Positions 1 to 5,407 of a stretch of DNA of 5,407 nucleotides are shown here, one piece after another. The DNA is from Methanoregula sp. (GTDB lineage Archaea > Halobacteriota > Methanomicrobia > Methanomicrobiales > Methanospirillaceae). The DNA is taken from positions 1 to 5,407 of the forward strand of contig JAKLGN010000091.1 of NCBI GenBank assembly GCA_022710665.1, read 5' to 3'. The translations under genes were made by a program, and so were the position numbers. Every line of letters begins with the position of its first letter. Position 1 is the stretch's first letter. Below the pieces are notes generated by a model. The model saw nothing but the letters and a program-made list of their open reading frames with translations, searched no databases and was not told the DNA's origin.

Positions 1-1680
1 GTGAGCAACCCCGAGGGAACCATTACCGCCGCGAAGCGAAAGATGGGGACAAACCATGTCTATAAAATATACGGAAAGGAATACACCCCCCAGCAGATTT
101 CAGCGTTCCTCCTCCAGAAGATCAAACGGGATGCCGAAGCGTTTCTTGGGGAAAAGATAACCAAGGCCGTCATCACCGTTCCCGCCTATTTCAACGACAA
201 CCAGCGGACAGCAACCAAGGATGCAGGAAAGATCGCCGGCCTTGATGTGGTCCGGCTGGTGAACGAACCCACCGCAGCCTCGATGGCTTATGGCCTCGAC
301 CGCGGTGGTGAGTACAAGATCCTGGTCTTTGATCTCGGAGGCGGTACGCTCGATGTCACCATCATGGAATTCGGCGGGGGAACGTTTACCGTTCTTTCAA
401 CCTCTGGCGATACCCAGCTGGGTGGCACCGATATGGACAATGCCATCTACGAATGGATAGCAGACGAGTTTAAAAAACAGGAAGGTATCGATCTCAGGAC
501 AGACAAGATGGCCATCAACCGGGTGAAAGAGGCAGCAGAAAAAGCCAAGATCGAGCTTTCAACGGTGATGGAGACCGAGATCAACCTCCCCTATGTATCG
601 GCAACCCAGTCGGGTCCCAAGCACCTCAACATCAAACTGTCACGGTCAAAACTCGAGCAGCTGATCGACCCGATTATCCGGCGTTGTGTCAGGCCTTTCG
701 AGCAGGCGCTCAAGGACGCAAAACTGACCAAGGACGATATCCAGAAGGTGATCCTTGTCGGGGGACCGACCCGGATGCCGGTTGTCCAGAAATTTATCGA
801 GGACCATGTCGGGAAAAAGATGGAACGCGGTATCGATCCCATGGAATGCGTGGCTATGGGTGCGGCTATCCAGGGCGGGATCCTCGGGGGCGAAATCAGC
901 GATATGGTGCTCCTCGATGTCACCCCCCTGACACTCGGGCTTGAGACCCTCGGCGGGGTGCGGACCGCACTTATCGACCGGAACACCACGATCCCCACGA
1001 AGAAAAGCCAGATATTCTCCACTGCGGCGGATATGCAGACTTCCGTCACGATCCATGTCCTCCAGGGTGAGCGCCCCATGGCCGCGGACAACGTGAGCCT
1101 TGGCCAGTTCAACCTTGTCGGCCTGCCCCCGGCCCCGCGCGGGATCCCGCAGGTCGAGGTCACCTTTGATATTGATGCATCGGGCATTCTCAATGTATCG
1201 GCAAAGGATCTCGGCACCGGAAAAGAGCAGAAGATGACCATCACAGCCTCGACAAAACTGGCAGAGACCGATGTCCGGAAGATGGTTGACGAAGCAAAAC
1301 AGTACGAAGAGCAGGACCGTCAGAGAAAGGAGGAAGTTGAGAGCCGGAACAGTGCAGATTCCCTGGTGTACACAGCGGAAAAGACCAGAACGGATCTTGC
1401 CGATAAACTGAACCCGGAGATAGTTGAGAGGCTGAATGCTGCGATCACCGGTGTCAGGGCAGCACTGGAGGGAAAGGACACGTCCAGCATCAAGGCAGCA
1501 ACCGAGAAACTCCAGAAGGTCCTTGGCGAAGCGGGATCCGCGGCGTACGAGGCAGCCGCAAAACGGCAGGCCGAGCAGCAGGCCGCTTCCCAGAACACCG
1601 GACGGCCTTCCCAGGACACCGGAGGGCCAGGCGGCGAAAATGTTGTTGACGCGGATTTCAAGGTAAAGGATGAGAAATAA
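1..1680 (+). CDS. dnaK: Molecular chaperone DnaK (Hsp70), 5'-truncated by window edge
   Basis: Cytosolic ATP-dependent Hsp70 chaperone that binds exposed hydrophobic stretches of clients with DnaJ and GrpE. The readable 559 residues begin inside the nucleotide-binding domain. The GTG at base 1 is an internal Val codon (VSNPEGTI context), not a start, so about 55-60 residues including the first phosphate loop (GIDLGTTNS type) are missing. Visible hallmarks, numbered within the fragment: ITVPAYFND (58-66), NEPTAAS (88-94), phosphate-2 motif [10 protein letters not shown] (111-120), adenosine motif GGPTRMP (254-260), interdomain linker around [11 protein letters not shown] (303-313), substrate-binding beta domain about 310-420 with GERPMA (356-361) and [14 protein letters not shown] (390-403), and a helical lid about 421-525. 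The tail is Gln/Gly-rich and ends with the bacterial-type VVDADF element (548-553). Estimated full length of about 615 residues is normal for DnaK. dnaJ follows after 14 nt, so the two are very probably cotranscribed. The promoter lies outside the window. Confidence 0.98.
   Translation: MSNPEGTITAAKRKMGTNHVYKIYGKEYTPQQISAFLLQKIKRDAEAFLGEKITKAVITVPAYFNDNQRTATKDAGKIAGLDVVRLVNEPTAASMAYGLDRGGEYKILVFDLGGGTLDVTIMEFGGGTFTVLSTSGDTQLGGTDMDNAIYEWIADEFKKQEGIDLRTDKMAINRVKEAAEKAKIELSTVMETEINLPYVSATQSGPKHLNIKLSRSKLEQLIDPIIRRCVRPFEQALKDAKLTKDDIQKVILVGGPTRMPVVQKFIEDHVGKKMERGIDPMECVAMGAAIQGGILGGEISDMVLLDVTPLTLGLETLGGVRTALIDRNTTIPTKKSQIFSTAADMQTSVTIHVLQGERPMAADNVSLGQFNLVGLPPAPRGIPQVEVTFDIDASGILNVSAKDLGTGKEQKMTITASTKLAETDVRKMVDEAKQYEEQDRQRKEEVESRNSADSLVYTAEKTRTDLADKLNPEIVERLNAAITGVRAALEGKDTSSIKAATEKLQKVLGEAGSAAYEAAAKRQAEQQAASQNTGRPSQDTGGPGGENVVDADFKVKDEK
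1587..1628 (+). repeat. 21-bp imperfect tandem duplication in the dnaK tail
   Basis: Two adjacent 21-bp units (1587-1607 and 1608-1628) differ at only two positions, at the 8th and 17th bases. They encode the heptads SQNTGRP and SQDTGGP in the disordered C-terminal tail of DnaK, between the helical lid and the terminal VVDADF element. The length is a multiple of three, so the frame is kept. It looks like a fairly recent in-frame duplication in a region where length is weakly constrained. Confidence 0.8.
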
Positions 1681-1694
1681 TTTTTCCCTCCACA

Positions 1695-2762
1695 ATGGCA
1701 AAAAGCGATTATTACGAGACCCTTGGCGTTAAACGGGATGCTTCAGCAGATGATCTGAAAAAGGCGTTCAGGCACCTTGCGCGGAAATATCACCCGGACC
1801 TGAATAAAGGGAGCAAGGAAGCGGAAGAAAAATTCAAGGAGATCAATGAAGCGTACCAGGTATTAAGCGACCCCCAGAAGAAAGCCCAGTACGACCAGGT
1901 GGGGCATGTCGAGTTCGGGCCCGGTGACACATCAGGATACCGCCCCCCGAGCTACGATGACCTGTTCCGGGACTATGGACTCGGGGACATTTTCAATGCC
2001 TTTTCCGGGGGATCCCGGAGGATGAGGCAGCGGGCGGGGGCAGATCTCCGCTATGATGTCGAGGTAACGCTTCCCGATGCTTTCTATGGGACGAAAAATA
2101 CCGTTGCAGTCCCGCATGATTCGGTATGTGGCACCTGCCATGGAACCGGAGCCGAGCCCGGATTCCTCCGGGACTGTCCCGCGTGCCGGGGAACCGGCGA
2201 GCTCAGGAGCCCGCAGAACGTGGGAAACCGAAGGATCATGAGTATCGCCCAGTGCCCTGATTGCGGTGGGGGCGGCAAGATCATTGACAAGCCCTGCCGG
2301 ACCTGCCAGGGGGCAGGTGCGATCCAGAAAACGCGGCGGATCGAAGTATCGATCCCCCGTGGGGTCGAGGATGGCCAGTTTTTACGCATTGCCGGGGAAG
2401 GCGAACCCGGGGAAAACCGAGGTTCCCCGGGCGACCTCTATGTTGTTGTTCACGTAAAAAAGCACGAGGTCTTCGAACGGCAGGGAGCGGACCTGAATAC
2501 CACCGCAGTTGTCGGGCTCGCAACCGCGCTCCTGGGGGGAGAGATCACCGTGCCCACGCTAACCGGCAGTGCCGTCCTGAAAATACCCCCGGGGACACAG
2601 AGCCATACCCTCTTCCGGCTCCGGGGGCAGGGCATGCCTTTCATGAATTCCGATAACCGGGGAGATCTCATGGTCAAGGTCGTGGTAAAGATCCCCGCAA
2701 ACCTGACAAAAAAGCAGGAGGCACTGATGAAAGAAGCATTTGTGGGTGTATCGTCGGGATAA
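1695..2762 (+). CDS. dnaJ: Chaperone protein DnaJ (type I Hsp40)
   Basis: Co-chaperone that binds unfolded clients, passes them to DnaK and stimulates DnaK ATP hydrolysis; cytosolic, acts as a dimer. The 355 residues carry the full type I order. The J-domain (about 5-70) has HPD at 33-35. A short Gly/Phe linker (about 70-106) keeps a DIF-like motif at 98-100. Four CxxCxGxG-type zinc repeats start at Cys145, Cys161, Cys187 and Cys201, with all eight cysteines present and two repeats slightly varied ([16 protein letters not shown]). C-terminal domain I follows with GDLYV (246-250), then domain II with LRGQGMP (309-315) and GDLMVKV (323-329), and a final dimerisation helix. The family usually runs about 370-385 residues; the shortfall lies mainly in the Gly/Phe linker. 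The ATG at 1695 is chosen because it gives the canonical [12 protein letters not shown] start. No Shine-Dalgarno sequence lies at normal spacing, so translation may be coupled to dnaK, whose stop is 14 nt upstream. Confidence 0.97.
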   Translation: MAKSDYYETLGVKRDASADDLKKAFRHLARKYHPDLNKGSKEAEEKFKEINEAYQVLSDPQKKAQYDQVGHVEFGPGDTSGYRPPSYDDLFRDYGLGDIFNAFSGGSRRMRQRAGADLRYDVEVTLPDAFYGTKNTVAVPHDSVCGTCHGTGAEPGFLRDCPACRGTGELRSPQNVGNRRIMSIAQCPDCGGGGKIIDKPCRTCQGAGAIQKTRRIEVSIPRGVEDGQFLRIAGEGEPGENRGSPGDLYVVVHVKKHEVFERQGADLNTTAVVGLATALLGGEITVPTLTGSAVLKIPPGTQSHTLFRLRGQGMPFMNSDNRGDLMVKVVVKIPANLTKKQEALMKEAFVGVSSG

Positions 2763-2935
2763 TGCTGGCCGCGGACAACGTACCGGAACCGGAGGCCCGA
2801 AAACAGGTCATTCTCACGGCACCTTTTTTTCCTGGAGCACCAGGAAGGGGCCGGAGAGCATTCATCATGGATGCGCAGCAGGTTCAGGCAAAAAGAGAAT
2901 ACGGACAGCGGCCGGAATCAGGGCCGATTTCCTGA
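2762..2935 (+). CDS. Possible 57-aa small ORF overlapping the dnaJ stop
   Basis: An ATG overlaps the last base of the dnaJ stop (TAATG at 2760-2764) and opens a 57-codon frame ending in TGA at 2933-2935, 19 nt before the hsp20 start. The predicted product begins [20 protein letters not shown] and is hydrophilic, with a Pro/Gly/Arg-rich middle. It shows no domain, signal peptide or membrane segment that I recognise. The first 20 or so codons mostly end in G or C as in the neighbouring genes; the rest is mixed. It fills most of the 192-nt gap between dnaJ and hsp20, and the stop-start overlap would suit termination-reinitiation. A second in-frame ATG at 2867 has a GGAG at 2853-2856 with rather long spacing. 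It may be a chance open frame in GC-rich DNA; I cannot assign a function. Confidence 0.25.
   Translation: MLAADNVPEPEARKQVILTAPFFPGAPGRGRRAFIMDAQQVQAKREYGQRPESGPIS
2824..2830 (+). terminator. T7 tract after dnaJ, possible archaeal-type terminator
   Basis: Seven consecutive T residues on the plus strand lie 61 nt after the dnaJ stop. In archaea, oligo-T runs in the non-template strand are enough to release RNA polymerase, so this could end or thin out dnaK-dnaJ transcription before hsp20. It is the longest T run in the intergenic spacers. The inverted repeat that overlaps it comes after the Ts rather than before, so it does not match the bacterial hairpin-then-U design. If it terminates fully, hsp20 needs its own promoter, and I see no convincing TATA box for one. 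Confidence 0.35.
2829..2846 (+). repeat. Inverted repeat, 7-bp stem and 4-nt loop
   Basis: TTCCTGG (2829-2835) and CCAGGAA (2840-2846) are perfect reverse complements around the loop AGCA. In RNA the stem could be lengthened by U-G wobble pairs between the remaining Us of the T7 tract and the G run at 2847-2850. It sits in the middle of the dnaJ-hsp20 spacer and could be a processing, pausing or stability element. Confidence 0.5.
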
Positions 2936-2946
2936 AAACTATCAGG
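2918..2946 (+). promoter_or_regulatory. Alternative TCAGG/CCTGA/TCAGG pairings at the hsp20 ribosome-binding site
   Basis: Three short blocks alternate in sense: TCAGG (2918-2922), CCTGA (2931-2935) and TCAGG (2942-2946). The central block can pair with either flank but not both. Pairing with the right block gives a 5-bp stem with a 6-nt loop and hides the AGG of the hsp20 Shine-Dalgarno sequence (2944-2949). Pairing with the left block leaves that site free, and is extended by one G-U pair (2923 with 2930). Seen in sequence: the blocks and their complementarity. Inferred: a role in translational control of hsp20. Stems this short also arise by chance. Confidence 0.3.
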
Positions 2947-2949
2947 TGA
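2944..2949 (+). promoter_or_regulatory. Shine-Dalgarno site that fixes the hsp20 start
   Basis: AGGTGA matches the anti-Shine-Dalgarno end of 16S rRNA and stands 5 nt before the ATG at 2955. It supports that ATG over the in-frame upstream ATG at 2871, which would add 28 residues unlike any Hsp20 N-terminus and has no comparable site. Confidence 0.8.
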
Positions 2950-2954
2950 AACAC

Positions 2955-3434
2955 ATGGTATCATGGTACTACCGGTCCATTTTTGATGAGCTTGAAGAAC
3001 TACAGATCTATCTGGAATCACTGAACCGGGAGGTGCACAGGACCCGGCCTGTGGGGTTGCTTCCCTCTGCCGGCGAATCAGCGGTCAGGATGCTGCCGGC
3101 GCCCGGAACGGCACGATCTGTTGAGGTGTACGAGCATGAAGAGGAAGTGGTTGTTATCACGGTGATGGCCGGTAGTATCACGAAAAACGGGATAACCCTC
3201 AACCTCATCAGTCCCCGGGCACTTGAGATCAGCTCTGAACAAAAAGAGGAGAGGGAAGAAGTGACTGGGGGACATTACCTGCACGAGCGTAGAATCGGAT
3301 TGGTGACACAGGTGGTGACCCTCCCGCAACCCGTTATGGATGAGGGATCATCCGCAACGTTCCGGAACGGGGTTCTGGAAGTACATCTGAAAAAACGGAT
3401 CCATACTACCGGAAGAACAATTATTATCAGCTGA
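2955..3434 (+). CDS. Hsp20/alpha-crystallin family small heat-shock protein
   Basis: ATP-independent holdase that should form oligomers in the cytosol, bind partly unfolded proteins and keep them competent for refolding by DnaK-DnaJ. The 159-residue protein has an amphipathic N-terminal arm (MVSWYYRSIFDELEEL, 1-16), a linker to about residue 53, and an alpha-crystallin domain of about 54-148. That domain has LNLISPRALEIS (82-93) in its middle and the family signature ATFRNGVLEVHLKK (134-147, core NGVLEV) near its end. The C-terminal tail ends TIIIS (155-159), which contains the I-x-I motif that docks on a neighbouring subunit. The usual Pro-Gly after the first strands is Ala-Gly (72-73) followed by a divergent loop. 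There is no cysteine. The start at 2955 is supported by an AGGTGA site and by the family-like N-terminus. Its place after dnaJ suggests shared stress regulation, though a T7 tract lies between them. Confidence 0.93.
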   Translation: MVSWYYRSIFDELEELQIYLESLNREVHRTRPVGLLPSAGESAVRMLPAPGTARSVEVYEHEEEVVVITVMAGSITKNGITLNLISPRALEISSEQKEEREEVTGGHYLHERRIGLVTQVVTLPQPVMDEGSSATFRNGVLEVHLKKRIHTTGRTIIIS

Positions 3435-3435
3435 T
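3426..3435. repeat. 10-bp perfect palindrome over the hsp20 stop
   Basis: ATCAGCTGAT reads the same on both strands and contains the hsp20 TGA stop (3432-3434). The surrounding sequence is AT-rich compared with the genes. It is short and may carry no function. Confidence 0.3.
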
Positions 3436-3521
3436 TATTGACCGGGGATTTGGGGAGCCGGCCCGGACCCGGGGGATGGGTAATGAAATCCCCCGTTTCC
3501 AGCACGGGATCTTCCCGTTTT
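3435..3521. other. Convergent spacer between hsp20 and lon
   Basis: This 87-nt stretch has no gene. Besides the two inverted repeats it holds a G-rich plus-strand stretch (3444-3480) with runs of 4, 4, 5 and 3 Gs. Both messages must end in or near it, and I see no oligo-T run for the lon transcript, so lon readthrough antisense to hsp20 is possible. Confidence 0.6.
3470..3495 (+). terminator. Strong GC-rich hairpin in the hsp20/lon convergent spacer
   Basis: CGGGGGAT (3470-3477) and ATCCCCCG (3488-3495) are perfect 8-bp complements with a 10-nt loop. The hairpin forms in transcripts from either direction and lies 36 nt after the hsp20 stop. No T run follows it directly on either strand, so it is more likely a 3'-end stability element or part of a two-hairpin terminator than a terminator alone. 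Confidence 0.5.

Positions 3522-3522
<1 letters not shown>
3504..3522 (+). terminator. Intrinsic-type terminator for the chaperone transcript
   Basis: ACGGGA (3504-3509) and TCCCGT (3513-3518) form a 6-bp stem with a 3-nt loop, followed at once by a T5 run (3518-3522). On the plus strand this is a stem followed by Ts, and the T run alone would also suit archaeal termination. The run reaches into the lon stop codon (3522-3524, minus strand), so any hsp20 transcript ending here just overlaps the lon message. On the minus strand the stem follows the lon stop but has no T tract behind it. Confidence 0.55.

Positions 3523-5407
<1,885 letters not shown>

Noticed and set aside
1..3. GTG at base 1 as the true start of dnaK
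   Set aside because: It falls inside the conserved (A)VSNPEGTI stretch of the Hsp70 ATPase domain, and the essential first phosphate loop would be missing; it is an artefact of the window edge.
646..1701. Long open frame on the minus strand inside dnaK (351 codons)
   Set aside because: It lies wholly opposite a clear Hsp70 coding region, its translation resembles no domain I know, and long antisense frames are common opposite GC-rich genes.
2871..2954. 28-residue N-terminal extension of the hsp20 frame from the ATG at 2871
   Set aside because: The ATG at 2955 has a well-spaced AGGTGA and gives the family-like start MVSWYYRSIF; the extension is not Hsp20-like and lacks a ribosome-binding site.
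2763..2954. Separate archaeal TATA/BRE promoter for hsp20
   Set aside because: The only A/T-rich spots (AAAAAGAGAATA near 2890 and GAAAACTAT near 2934) do not resemble a TTTATATA-type box well enough to annotate.
1681..3521. CIRCE-type operator (TTAGCACTC-N9-GAGTGCTAA) for HrcA control
   Set aside because: No such inverted repeat is present in any spacer of the window; the region upstream of dnaK where it would be expected is not included.

Overview
The window is a compact protein-quality-control locus. Three chaperone genes run rightward (dnaK, missing its 5' end; dnaJ; an hsp20-family small heat-shock protein). They meet a leftward gene for an ATP-dependent Lon protease, which is missing its N-terminal end at the right edge. 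Every long reading frame that looks real belongs to one of these four. No tRNA, rRNA, CRISPR array or mobile element is visible.

Organism (inference): most likely a methanogenic archaeon of the Methanomicrobia, perhaps Methanomicrobiales. The hints are the start of the Hsp20 protein (MVSWYYRSIFDELEEL), which resembles archaeal Hsp20 proteins of that group from memory, the strong AGGTGA ribosome-binding site in front of it, and moderately GC-rich coding sequence. DnaK, DnaJ and Lon are all of the bacterial (LonA) style. Methanogens are known to have acquired the DnaK system from bacteria, but these three proteins alone would not exclude a bacterium.

Layout: 1-1680 dnaK (about 55-60 residues missing at the N-terminus); 14-nt gap; 1695-2762 dnaJ; 2763-2954, a 192-nt spacer holding a possible 57-codon small ORF that overlaps the dnaJ stop by one base, a T7 tract, a 7-bp hairpin, and alternative TCAGG/CCTGA pairings next to the hsp20 ribosome-binding site; 2955-3434 hsp20; 3435-3521, an 87-nt convergent spacer with two strong inverted repeats, the second followed by T5 and running into the lon stop codon; 3522-5407 lon on the minus strand.

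How the genes fit together: Hsp20 holds unfolding proteins without ATP, DnaJ delivers clients to DnaK and stimulates its ATPase, DnaK refolds them, and Lon degrades what cannot be rescued. grpE, the nucleotide-exchange factor, is not in the window and would be expected upstream of dnaK. The most interesting non-coding part is the dnaJ-hsp20 spacer, where simple base pairing could control access to the hsp20 ribosome-binding site. This is a hypothesis from sequence reading only.
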